Positions 8,611-15,802 of a stretch of 54,419 nucleotides of DNA are shown one piece after another. The stretch is from UBA1181 sp045226255 (lineage in GTDB: Bacteria > Bacteroidota > Bacteroidia > Bacteroidales > Paludibacteraceae), in contig JBGVCG010000028.1 of NCBI GenBank assembly GCA_045226255.1, positions 1 through 54,419 of the forward strand, written 5' to 3'. The notes below the pieces were generated by a model. It was not told the DNA's origin, did not search any database, and worked only from the letters and a program-made list of their open reading frames with translations. The position numbers were made by a program, and so were the translations under genes. Every line of letters begins with the position of its first letter. Positions within the stretch are counted from its first letter, which is position 1.

Positions 8611-8618
8611 CAAATATA
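8611..8618 (-). promoter_or_regulatory. -7 box of the 375-aa secreted-protein gene
   Basis: TATATTTG on the minus strand (CAAATATA on plus), an exact match to TAnnTTTG, 85 bases before the ATG. A possible -33 CAAA lies at 8644-8647, but the spacer (25) is long. Confidence 0.6.
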
Positions 8619-8741
8619 AATATAATATATTTCCCTGAATAATCAAATTGCCACGTTGAAAACATTTTTTATGGGTTCTGGGGGAATACCTCCTCATACA
8701 CACAATCGTCCAGGTTGAGCTGACGATACATAAATTTAATC

Positions 8742-8787
8742 CCCAGGGTGTTGCCCTGGGCTATATAAAGGGTTGTTACAGACCAAG
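8742..8787. repeat. REP-like interspersed palindrome, copy 2
   Basis: CCCAGGGT-gtt-GCCCTGGG (8742-8760), followed by ctatataaagggttg and ttacagacca. Copy 3 at 8904 shares the palindrome exactly and the downstream ttacagacca, so the repeat unit is about 45 bases. Confidence 0.75.
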
Positions 8788-8841
8788 GGGTGTATTGGTC
8801 GTGTGAAGATATAACCTCTCTTTGCCTATTTTACAAACAAA

Positions 8842-8866
8842 TAGGGGCGAATAATATTCGCCCCTA
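8842..8866. repeat. 25-bp perfect palindrome
   Basis: TAGGGGCGAATA-a-TATTCGCCCCTA: two 12-base arms around one base. GGGCGAAT/ATTCGCCC palindromes of this kind occur as dispersed elements in many bacterial genomes; it lies between REP-like copies 2 and 3. No T-run follows, so it is unlikely to be a simple terminator. Confidence 0.7.
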
Positions 8867-8903
8867 CCATATGACGTTCCAAAAATTGATCACGTTGAAA
8901 TCA

Positions 8904-8952
8904 CCCAGGGTGTTGCCCTGGGCTAGGTAAAGAATTGGCCTTACAGACCATA
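8904..8952. repeat. REP-like interspersed palindrome, copy 3
   Basis: CCCAGGGTGTTGCCCTGGG (8904-8922), identical to copy 2, followed by ctaggtaaagaattgg and ttacagacca. Direct orientation relative to copy 2. Confidence 0.75.
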
Positions 8953-8979
8953 AATTATGCGGATCACACCGAACCCACC

Positions 8980-9011
8980 AATTCTTAACTCTTAACTCTT
9001 AATTCTTAACT
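8980..9011. repeat. 7-bp tandem repeat (TTAACTC/TTAATTC) running into the SulP stop codon
   Basis: Four to five head-to-tail heptads. The repeat reads through the end of the SulP gene, so its last residues (VKN) and TAA stop are made of repeat units. Related heptads occur near 5547, 25787 and 25915. Confidence 0.7.
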
Positions 9012-10714
9012 CCCCCTGCGTATTCGCCAGCCTTCTCCAACGCCTCGTTGATGTTGGAGCAGATGTTCTCCTCTCCGATCAGCTGGTCGAACTTAGCCTT
9101 CAGCAACATGGAGCGGACATGCTTATTGACACCTGAAAGCACCACCTTGATGTTCGCGCGCTGCGACTGCATACAGAGGTTCTCCAAGTTATGCAAACCG
9201 GTCGAATCCATGAAAGGAACCTTACGCATACGGATGACGCGCACCTTAGGAGCGTCCGCCACCTCGCTCATGATCTCGTCGAACTTGTTGGCGATACCGA
9301 AGAAGTATGGACCATCGATCTCATAAACACCAACACCCTCAGGGATGATAAGTTTCTCCTCGTGCACCGTCACATCCAGGTTGTCGCCCGGATCGATCTC
9401 GTCACGGAAGACACGGATAATGGAGGACTCGTTCACACGACGGATGAAGAGCACCACCGCCAAGAGCAAACCGATCTCTATCGCTACCGTCAAGTCGAAT
9501 ACTACCGTGAGGATGAAGGTCACGATCAACACGGAGAAATCAGACTTCGGACTCTTGGACAAAGAGACGAAGGCGCGCCATCCACTCATATTATAGGAAA
9601 CGACGATCAGCACACCCGCCAAACAAGGCATAGGGATATAGCCGACCAATCTGCCCAAAGCCAACAAAACCAGCAACAGGACAAAGGCATGCACGATACC
9701 CGCAACTGGTGTGCGTCCACCGTTGTTGATGTTCGTCATCGTACGGGCGATGGCGCCAGTGGCAGGAATACCACCGAAGAAAGGAACCACCACGTTGGCG
9801 ATACCCTGACCGATCAACTCCGTGTTGGAGTTGTGCTTGTCGCCCGTCACACCATCCGCCACCATGGCAGAGAGCAACGACTCGATGGCGCCCAACATCG
9901 CGATCGTGAACGCGGCAGGGAACAACCTACGGACAACGCTCAGATAAGTCTCGTCCGCCGCGAGCGTTATGTCCGGCACATGCGGCATCGGAATGCCCGA
10001 AGGCAACTCGTACAAGTCGCCGATGGTCTGGATGGAAGTCACCCCGCAGAACTCACGCAGGAGATAAACAGCCACCGTCATCACCACGATAGCCACCAAT
10101 GAGCCAGGCACCTTCTTCGAGATCTTCGGAGTGAGGATGATGATGAGCAAGCTCAACAGGCCCACGCCCAACGCCCAGAAATTAACATGACTGAAGTTCT
10201 TGAAATAACAAATCCATTTATGTATGAAGTCAGCCGGCACATCCTTGATGCCCAAGCCAAACAAATCGTTCATCTGCGTGGAGAAGATCGTCAGCGCGAT
10301 ACCGCCCGTGAAACCCACGATCACAGGGTAAGGGACGAACTTGATGACGCTACCCAAGTGGAAGAAACCCATGAAAATCAGCAGGACACCCGCCATGATC
10401 GTGGCGATGGTCAGACCACCCAAGCCATATTGCTGGATGATGCCATAGACGATCACGATGAACGCACCCGTCGGTCCACCGATCTGCACCTTCGTGCCGC
10501 CGAAAAAAGAAACCAGGAAACCCGCAATGATCGCAGTCAGCAAACCCTCGGTCGGGCCCACGCCCGAAGCGATTCCAAATGCGATAGCCAAAGGAATGGC
10601 GACGATACCCACAATGATACCTGCCATCAAATCTGTCATGAAACGTTCCTTACTATAATCCTTAAGACAACTAAACAACCTCGGAGCAAAAACATCCGAT
10701 AGTGATGCTTTCAT
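8999..10714 (-). CDS. SulP-family inorganic anion transporter (sulfate permease) with STAS domain
   Basis: 571 aa, normal for SulP/SLC26. About 11-14 hydrophobic segments occupy residues ~25-440, beginning with MTDLMAGIIVGIVAIPLAIA and GGTKVQIGGPTGAFIVIVYG, the conserved substrate-site region of the family. Residues ~455-560 form a cytoplasmic STAS domain with VPFMDSTGLHNLENL. It would move sulfate, bicarbonate or a related anion across the inner membrane; the substrate cannot be told from sequence. The gene stands alone, with a nested inverted repeat in its upstream region (10721-10823). Its extreme C-terminus overlaps a short tandem repeat. Confidence 0.93.
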   Translation of the reverse strand: MKASLSDVFAPRLFSCLKDYSKERFMTDLMAGIIVGIVAIPLAIAFGIASGVGPTEGLLTAIIAGFLVSFFGGTKVQIGGPTGAFIVIVYGIIQQYGLGGLTIATIMAGVLLIFMGFFHLGSVIKFVPYPVIVGFTGGIALTIFSTQMNDLFGLGIKDVPADFIHKWICYFKNFSHVNFWALGVGLLSLLIIILTPKISKKVPGSLVAIVVMTVAVYLLREFCGVTSIQTIGDLYELPSGIPMPHVPDITLAADETYLSVVRRLFPAAFTIAMLGAIESLLSAMVADGVTGDKHNSNTELIGQGIANVVVPFFGGIPATGAIARTMTNINNGGRTPVAGIVHAFVLLLVLLALGRLVGYIPMPCLAGVLIVVSYNMSGWRAFVSLSKSPKSDFSVLIVTFILTVVFDLTVAIEIGLLLAVVLFIRRVNESSIIRVFRDEIDPGDNLDVTVHEEKLIIPEGVGVYEIDGPYFFGIANKFDEIMSEVADAPKVRVIRMRKVPFMDSTGLHNLENLCMQSQRANIKVVLSGVNKHVRSMLLKAKFDQLIGEENICSNINEALEKAGEYAGGVKN

Positions 10715-10720
10715 AATAAC

Positions 10721-10823
10721 ACAATGTTAAATTTTATAAATTTAAAAAAATGAGTCGCGAAGTTAGTCATTTTTTCAATCACAAAAACAAAAAAGCGACT
10801 CAAAATATGTTATTTAACATTGT
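10721..10823. repeat. Two nested perfect inverted repeats upstream of the SulP gene
   Basis: Outer arms ACAATGTTAAAT (10721-10732) and ATTTAACATTGT (10812-10823); inner arms TGAGTCGC (10751-10758) and GCGACTCA (10795-10802). Together they could fold into one long interrupted stem. It begins 7 bases upstream of the SulP start codon, so it covers the leader or promoter area; it may be regulatory or a small mobile-type element. Confidence 0.6.
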
Positions 10824-10906
10824 TTAATGATATATGGGACACGGTAGCTTCGTGTACCGCATTAACATATTGTATTTACTATTTAACTATTTACGATTTA
10901 CTTAGC

Positions 10907-11374
10907 CTACATCTCGAACTGCAGCGGGAGCAACGAGGCGATACTCCTCAACCGATAGATTTTCTGTTCGCCATAGAGGAGCACGGAGATACTCTTCCCG
11001 AAACGGTTCTCCGTCTCCAGCAAAGACTGTCGGCACGCCCCGCACGGTGTGATCGGGGAAGAAAGGAAACCCTCCTCGTTACGGGCGGCGATGGCCAGCA
11101 AACGCACAGGTTGGTCAGGGTACGTGGCGTTGGCGTAGTACAAAGCCGTACGCTCGGCGCACAATCCGCAAGGGTAGGAGACATTCTCCTGGTTGCTTCC
11201 ACGCACCACCTCCCCATTCTCCAGCAACAATGCGGCACCCACCGCGAACTTGGAATATGGGGAATAGGAACCCTCCGTGGCCCTCTTCGCCTCGTCGATC
11301 AACCGGCGCTCCTGCTCGCTCAACTCATTCCATGAAAGCACCTCCACCCTACAGATTATTTCCTTCGTATCCAT
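10907..11374 (-). CDS. cdd: Cytidine deaminase
   Basis: 155 aa, the usual length of the small tetrameric form. Zinc-binding and catalytic motifs are intact: CAE at 72-74 (within YPCGLCAERTALYY, E74 being the proton shuttle) and PCGAC at 110-114. SPYSKFAVGAALL at 38-50 is the conserved substrate-binding segment. It hydrolyses cytidine/deoxycytidine to uridine/deoxyuridine in pyrimidine salvage. It is divergent from the glucosaminidase gene starting at 11438, with only 63 bases between the start codons. Confidence 0.95.
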   Translation of the reverse strand: MDTKEIICRVEVLSWNELSEQERRLIDEAKRATEGSYSPYSKFAVGAALLLENGEVVRGSNQENVSYPCGLCAERTALYYANATYPDQPVRLLAIAARNEEGFLSSPITPCGACRQSLLETENRFGKSISVLLYGEQKIYRLRSIASLLPLQFEM

Positions 11375-11407
11375 GACAAAAAATTTTTCTATTGTATCAA
11401 AATCATA

Positions 11408-11415
11408 TATCTTTG
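11408..11415 (+). promoter_or_regulatory. -7 box for the glucosaminidase-acyltransferase-radC-deacetylase operon
   Basis: TATCTTTG, exact match to TAnnTTTG, 23 bases before the ATG at 11438. A T-rich stretch at 11384-11389 stands where the -33 would be expected. Confidence 0.65.
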
Positions 11416-11437
11416 TAAAAATAATAAAAAAAGGAAG

Positions 11438-12256
11438 ATGAGAAAAATTTCGGTCACAATCATTACGCTCTTAGCATACGCATGCGTCCTTTCCGCTGCG
11501 CCGAAAAAACTACAGGTCAACGTCGACTACATCAATAGATACTCACAGATAGCCATAGAGAAGATGCGTGAACACCGCATACCCGCCAGCATCACCCTCG
11601 CCCAGGGCATCCTCGAATCGGGCGCCGGGCAAAGCGAGTTGGCCAAGAAAAGCAATAACCACTTCGGTATCAAGTGCCACGACGATTGGAAGGGCGAAAG
11701 GGTCTACCATGACGACGACCAGAAGCAGGAGTGTTTCCGCAAATACAGCAAGCCGGAGCTCTCTTACGAAGACCACTCCCAATTCCTCAAGAAGAAAAGA
11801 TACGAATCGCTCTATTCGCTCAACGTCACTGACTACAAGGGATGGGCGAAGGGCTTGAAGGCGTGCGGCTACGCAACCGCCAAGGATTATGCCGACCGCC
11901 TCATCGAACTCATCGAGACATACGAACTGCAACAATACGACCAGATAGCCTTGGGCAACATGCCAAGCGACGTGATCAACCCAGCCAAGCCGGGCAGCGA
12001 AGGCGAGAGCACACCAATCTCCACGGAGCCAAAATATCTCAAGGAGAGTTCTATGGGCGAGATCCCTGTGTGCGACACGCACAGCGTCAGCAAGGAGGGC
12101 AAGAGGGAATACGTCACCGCTAGACGAGGCGACTCTTACGAATCCATCGCGGACGAGTTTGACCTGCGCAGATGGCAGATCCGCCGCTACAACAAGCTCA
12201 GAAGAGGGGACAACTCCCAACCTGCCACAGGCGACACCGTATACATCAGCAGATAA
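11438..12256 (+). CDS. Exported N-acetylglucosaminidase (peptidoglycan hydrolase) with C-terminal LysM
   Basis: 272 aa. Signal peptide MRKISVTIITLLAYACVLSA. Residues ~27-165 form a glucosaminidase (FlgJ/GH73-like) domain: ASITLAQGILESGAGQSELA with probable catalytic Glu60, then KSNNHFGIKC and a closing KGWAKGLKACGYAT. A linker rich in Pro/Ser/Glu leads to a LysM domain (~222-271, YVTARRGDSYESIADEFDL) that would bind the glycan strands. Role: cell-wall remodelling in the periplasm. First gene of a tight run (12-base gap to the next), with its own promoter at 11408. Confidence 0.92.
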   Translation: MRKISVTIITLLAYACVLSAAPKKLQVNVDYINRYSQIAIEKMREHRIPASITLAQGILESGAGQSELAKKSNNHFGIKCHDDWKGERVYHDDDQKQECFRKYSKPELSYEDHSQFLKKKRYESLYSLNVTDYKGWAKGLKACGYATAKDYADRLIELIETYELQQYDQIALGNMPSDVINPAKPGSEGESTPISTEPKYLKESSMGEIPVCDTHSVSKEGKREYVTARRGDSYESIADEFDLRRWQIRRYNKLRRGDNSQPATGDTVYISR

Positions 12257-12268
12257 AGGGTATTACAA

Positions 12269-13429
12269 ATGGATAACGGATTCAACTACGATAGCATACG
12301 CCCCTACAGGGACGACGAGGCGAAGGAAGCCATCGATCGGATGACCAGCGAGAAGGAAGTCTACGCCGTGGCGCAGGCCATCTTCCCCAACCGCAAACCG
12401 GAGGAGGTCATCCAATGGATACGCACCTTCCAAACCATACACGATTTCCAAAGCAAACTCATCGCGCCTTTCATCCTAGGCTCGTTGGACACCACCGGCA
12501 GCACCTACCATCTTCGCGGGACGGAGAACATTATGAATGACAAGCAACACCTCTTCATCTCCAACCACCGCGACATCATCATGGACGCCGGCATCCTCAA
12601 CTCGCTCATGGACAAGCACGGATACGTCACGACGGAGAACGCCATCGGCGACAATCTCTGCGCCCGCCCATGGATCACCGATGCGCTGAAGCTGAACAAG
12701 AGCTTCCTCGTGCGCCGAAGCGGCACGAAAAGGGAACTGTTCGATGCCTTCCGTACCCTATCGCACTACATCCGTGAGTCCATCATCTCCAACCGCACCT
12801 CCATCTGGATCGCACAGCGGGAAGGACGCACGAAGGACTCGGACGACCGCACGCAGGAGAGCCTCCTCAAGATGTTCTCCATCAGTGCGCAGGGAAGCAT
12901 TAAACAGAGCTTCATCGACCTCAATATCACGCCAATCAGTTTCACCTACAAATATGACTCCTGCGACTACCTGAAAGCCATGGAGTTCCAGCAGAAGAGA
13001 GACGACGCTGACTTCAAGAAGAGGCCGGAAGACGATATCGAGAACATGCGGGTGGGCATGATCGGTTTCAAGGGGGACGTCAACATACAGATCACCCCAA
13101 GCATTTCGCCTGACATTGACAAACTCGTGGACGAGGCAGATGACCGACAGACCGTCATCGACAAGGTGGCGCAGATCATCGATAGAAAAATACACCAGAA
13201 CTACCGCATATACCCTCACAACTACGTGGCGATGGACAATCTACACCACACCACGGAGAACCTGGGCAAGCATTACACCCCAGAGGAGAAAAAGGAGTTC
13301 GAGGCCTACGTGGACAAGCAAATCGATAAGATAAAATTACCTAACAAAGATATTCCTTACCTGCAAGAACGCTTCTGGACGATGTACGGGAATCCGCTCA
13401 TCAACCAAATTGCCGCCGAAAACGGGTGA
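12269..13429 (+). CDS. PlsC-like glycerolipid acyltransferase family protein
   Basis: 386 aa. The N-terminal third carries LFISNHRDIIMDAGILN (~89-105), matching the acyltransferase block I of Bacteroidota 1-acyl-glycerol-phosphate acyltransferase-like proteins. The His-to-Asp spacing (H..D with five residues between) differs from the textbook HX4D, as in the Bacteroidota members I know. Later blocks include SIWIAQREGRTKDSDDRTQ (~171-189). No strong membrane segment is evident. Probable role is transfer of an acyl chain in phospholipid or related lipid synthesis; acceptor unknown. It begins 12 bases after the glucosaminidase stop. Confidence 0.8.
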   Translation: MDNGFNYDSIRPYRDDEAKEAIDRMTSEKEVYAVAQAIFPNRKPEEVIQWIRTFQTIHDFQSKLIAPFILGSLDTTGSTYHLRGTENIMNDKQHLFISNHRDIIMDAGILNSLMDKHGYVTTENAIGDNLCARPWITDALKLNKSFLVRRSGTKRELFDAFRTLSHYIRESIISNRTSIWIAQREGRTKDSDDRTQESLLKMFSISAQGSIKQSFIDLNITPISFTYKYDSCDYLKAMEFQQKRDDADFKKRPEDDIENMRVGMIGFKGDVNIQITPSISPDIDKLVDEADDRQTVIDKVAQIIDRKIHQNYRIYPHNYVAMDNLHHTTENLGKHYTPEEKKEFEAYVDKQIDKIKLPNKDIPYLQERFWTMYGNPLINQIAAENG

Positions 13430-13452
13430 GGGTCATAAAAACCTTTTTGCAC

Positions 13453-14151
13453 ATGGAAAATTTACCTAACCGTTTAAGTCTAAAGGAGCTGGCGATCGAC
13501 GACCGCCCGCGTGAGAAAATGCTACAGAAAGGAGCAGGGGCGCTTTCCAACGCCGAACTGCTCGCCATACTCATCGGTAGCGGCAACAACAAGGAGACCG
13601 CCGTCGAACTGTCGCAACGCATCCTGACGGACAGCCGTAACAATCTCGCCGAACTTAGTACAAAAGACCTTCCTCAACTGATGACCTATCGTGGCATCGG
13701 GGAGGCCAAGGCCATCACCATCGCCGCAGCCATGGAGATCGGTAGGCGGCGCAGCGTGGAGAAAGCATTGGAGAAACCCTCCATCAAAACGAGCGAAGAC
13801 GCCTACAGCATCCTCAAGACATTCATGGAGGACCTTAGCCACGAAGAGGTGTGGGTACTCTACCTCAACCAAGCCAACAAGGTCATATCTAGCAAGAAGA
13901 TCAGCTCGGGTGGCGTCGCACTCGCCATCTTGGATGTGAGGCTCATTATGAAAGAGGCTCTTAACCTGCTGGCATCTTCCATCATCCTCAGCCATAACCA
14001 CCCCTCCGGCGCCATTACCCCCAGCGAGCATGACAAGAAAAGCACGCAACGGATCAAGGAGGCTTGCAACATATTCGAAATCAGCCTACTGGACCATATC
14101 ATCGTAGGGAAAGGCACCTTCTTTAGTTTCAACGATAATTGCATCCTATAA
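13453..14151 (+). CDS. radC: RadC family protein (JAB/MPN metal-dependent domain)
   Basis: 232 aa from the ATG at 13453; nine extra codons upstream begin at a GTG overlapping the previous stop. N-terminal helix-hairpin-helix region (TYRGIGEAKAITIAAAMEIG) and a C-terminal JAB domain with the metal motif SHNHPSGAITPSEHD (HxHx10D). The family is widespread; the original DNA-repair role attributed to RadC is not firmly established. Full length and intact. Lies inside the operon, 23 bases after the acyltransferase and 12 before the deacetylase-like gene. Confidence 0.95.
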   Translation: MENLPNRLSLKELAIDDRPREKMLQKGAGALSNAELLAILIGSGNNKETAVELSQRILTDSRNNLAELSTKDLPQLMTYRGIGEAKAITIAAAMEIGRRRSVEKALEKPSIKTSEDAYSILKTFMEDLSHEEVWVLYLNQANKVISSKKISSGGVALAILDVRLIMKEALNLLASSIILSHNHPSGAITPSEHDKKSTQRIKEACNIFEISLLDHIIVGKGTFFSFNDNCIL

Positions 14152-14163
14152 AAAAGCACAAAT

Positions 14164-15444
14164 ATGATAACCATCTTTACCGAACATAACACACCGCGCC
14201 TCGCCTACATCTGCGAGCACCTTTTCAAGACTGTCCTTGGCCACGAACTGCGCATCACCACGGACGCAAGCGAGAAAGCTGATATACGCTATGCAAGCAC
14301 CTCCCAGGAGGGCACACTTACCATCCGTCCCAACGGACTATTGTTCGAGGAGGATATCCGTAAGCAAACCATCGAGGGAATCACATGGGAAGGCCTCCCC
14401 GCCTTCTTCGCGACCGACGGAGACATCCCTTTCGACCTCTTCGCCGCCGCCTTCTACCTCCTCTCCCGCTACGAGGAGTACACCTCCGAACTCAGCGACA
14501 AGCATGGCCGATTCACCGTGCAGGAGAGCGCATCCTTCAAACTGCACTTCCTCGAGGAACCGCTCATCGACCTTTGGGCGAATAAGCTGGTGGAGCAGTT
14601 GCCGCAACTCGGAGAGCCGGAGAACCCGCCGCACTTCACCTACCTCCCCACCATCGACGTGGACAATGTCTTCGCCTTCCGTAACCATGGGCTTACCCAA
14701 ACCCTCTTCTTCCTGACGAAAGACGCATTGAAAGGCAGGAGAAAACGTGCGAAACTGAGACTGAAGGTGGTTCTCCGCAAGAAGGAAGACCCCTATTTCA
14801 ACTTGGAAGAGGTGGCGAAGATGCACCAAGGATTGCCGCAAAAGCCCCATTTCTTCTACCACTGCGGATGCTTCGGCGAGAAGGACAAGGGGGTCATCTA
14901 CCCAAGCCGACGCTACAAAGCCGTCAGACAAGCATTGGATAATGTCGTCGTCTCAGGGCTACACCCCTCCTACAACGCCTCCAAACAGCTGTGGAGGCTA
15001 CGGTTGGAGAATAACGCCTTGAAGAGATGCTTAGGGAAAGAGACTCTGCACAACCGTTTCCACTACCTGCGGTTCACTCTTCCCGACACCTACGAGACGC
15101 TCATTCAGGAGGGATTCACCACCGACTGGTCGCTCTGCTATTCCAACAATCCAGGCTTCAGGGCAAGCACCTCCTTCCCCTTCCAATTCTTCAACCTAAA
15201 GACGAACGAGGCCCGTCCGCTGACCCTATATCCCACCGTCGTCATGGACAAAAGCCTGCGTAACAACCTGCATCTTTCCCTAGAGGATAGCAAGCAATAC
15301 CTCCTCAACCTGAGCGACAAGGTGAAGTCCGTCAATGGCACCTACATCACCCTTTTCCACAATGAACATCTGACCGACGAACTGGATTGGCAGGGATGGA
15401 AAGATCTATGTCAGGAAATCATAGATGCACACAAGGATAAATAG
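14164..15444 (+). CDS. Polysaccharide-deacetylase-family protein (Bacteroidota type)
   Basis: 426 aa, no signal peptide. The N-terminal ~140 residues (ITTDASEKADIRYASTS ... DLFAAAFYLLSRYEEY) form the domain usually found before the deacetylase part in Bacteroidota proteins of this family. The C-terminal part has a divergent NodB-like fold: LPTIDVDNVFAF (possible metal Asp), VSGLHPSYNAS (His) and ITLFHNEHLTDE near the end. Sequence suggests a cytoplasmic carbohydrate-active enzyme acting on cell-surface sugars, but the substrate is unknown and activity should not be assumed. Last gene of the operon. Confidence 0.75.
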   Translation: MITIFTEHNTPRLAYICEHLFKTVLGHELRITTDASEKADIRYASTSQEGTLTIRPNGLLFEEDIRKQTIEGITWEGLPAFFATDGDIPFDLFAAAFYLLSRYEEYTSELSDKHGRFTVQESASFKLHFLEEPLIDLWANKLVEQLPQLGEPENPPHFTYLPTIDVDNVFAFRNHGLTQTLFFLTKDALKGRRKRAKLRLKVVLRKKEDPYFNLEEVAKMHQGLPQKPHFFYHCGCFGEKDKGVIYPSRRYKAVRQALDNVVVSGLHPSYNASKQLWRLRLENNALKRCLGKETLHNRFHYLRFTLPDTYETLIQEGFTTDWSLCYSNNPGFRASTSFPFQFFNLKTNEARPLTLYPTVVMDKSLRNNLHLSLEDSKQYLLNLSDKVKSVNGTYITLFHNEHLTDELDWQGWKDLCQEIIDAHKDK

Positions 15445-15802
15445 GAACCTTTCATTTCTTAGATAGGAAACTTAACGGGCAACCGCAAGCAACAGATGCA
15501 ACAAATAGGGAAATCCGCATGCATATAGATGGCAACGTTGTATCCTTAAATCTATTTCCTTCATATAATTAAAAAATGTAAAACCACGTCCCGCCGAGGA
15601 GATTTTTCATGCAAGAAAAGCACGAAATAAAAAAAATGCACTATATTTGCGGAGATATAGTGTTACGATTGAATTAGGAGACCCCATAAACCAAAGGAGA
15701 TAAGGAGGGAGAGTCGACTTAATGATACAAACACATGTCAGAAACAAAGAAGACAAATGTTTATTAGATAACTATCATATTAATAATCAAAAACATAGAA
15801 CC
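15445..15802. other. Upstream region of the GH5 gene
   Basis: Apart from the promoter/dyad at 15639-15662 I see no gene or repeat here. The bases from about 15656 to 15802 would be a ~147-base transcript leader, with purine-rich stretches (ccaaaggagataaggaggga near 15690-15710) and the upstream open codons that precede the chosen GH5 start. Confidence 0.5.
15639..15662 (+). promoter_or_regulatory. GH5 promoter -7 box inside a 24-bp dyad (candidate operator)
   Basis: -7 box TATATTTG at 15642-15649 (exact consensus). It lies within CACTATAT-N8-ATATAGTG (15639-15662), two perfect 8-base arms spanning the -7 box and expected transcription start. No clear -33 is visible, which would suit an activator-dependent or repressed promoter. 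Confidence 0.65.

Larger units (their letters stand above)
8527..8998. other. Repeat-rich intergenic region between two minus-strand genes
   Basis: About 470 bases without a supported gene. It contains the -7 box at 8611, two copies of a REP-like palindrome in direct orientation (8742, 8904), an unrelated 25-bp palindrome (8842-8866) and the start of a 7-bp tandem repeat (8980). No RNA gene is recognised. Confidence 0.6.

Noticed and set aside
8980..9011. Heptad repeats as a possible CRISPR array
   Set aside because: Units are 7 bases with no spacers, and no cas gene is in the window.
9191..10102. Open frame of 303 codons on the plus strand over the SulP gene
   Set aside because: Its translation is mostly His, Arg, Asp and Gln, the usual product of reading a membrane-protein gene backwards.
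11438..15444. RadC as a sign of a mobile element or competence cluster together with the HhH (ComEA-like) gene
   Set aside because: RadC lies in a housekeeping-type operon, the HhH gene is 10 kb away, and no transfer genes are present.
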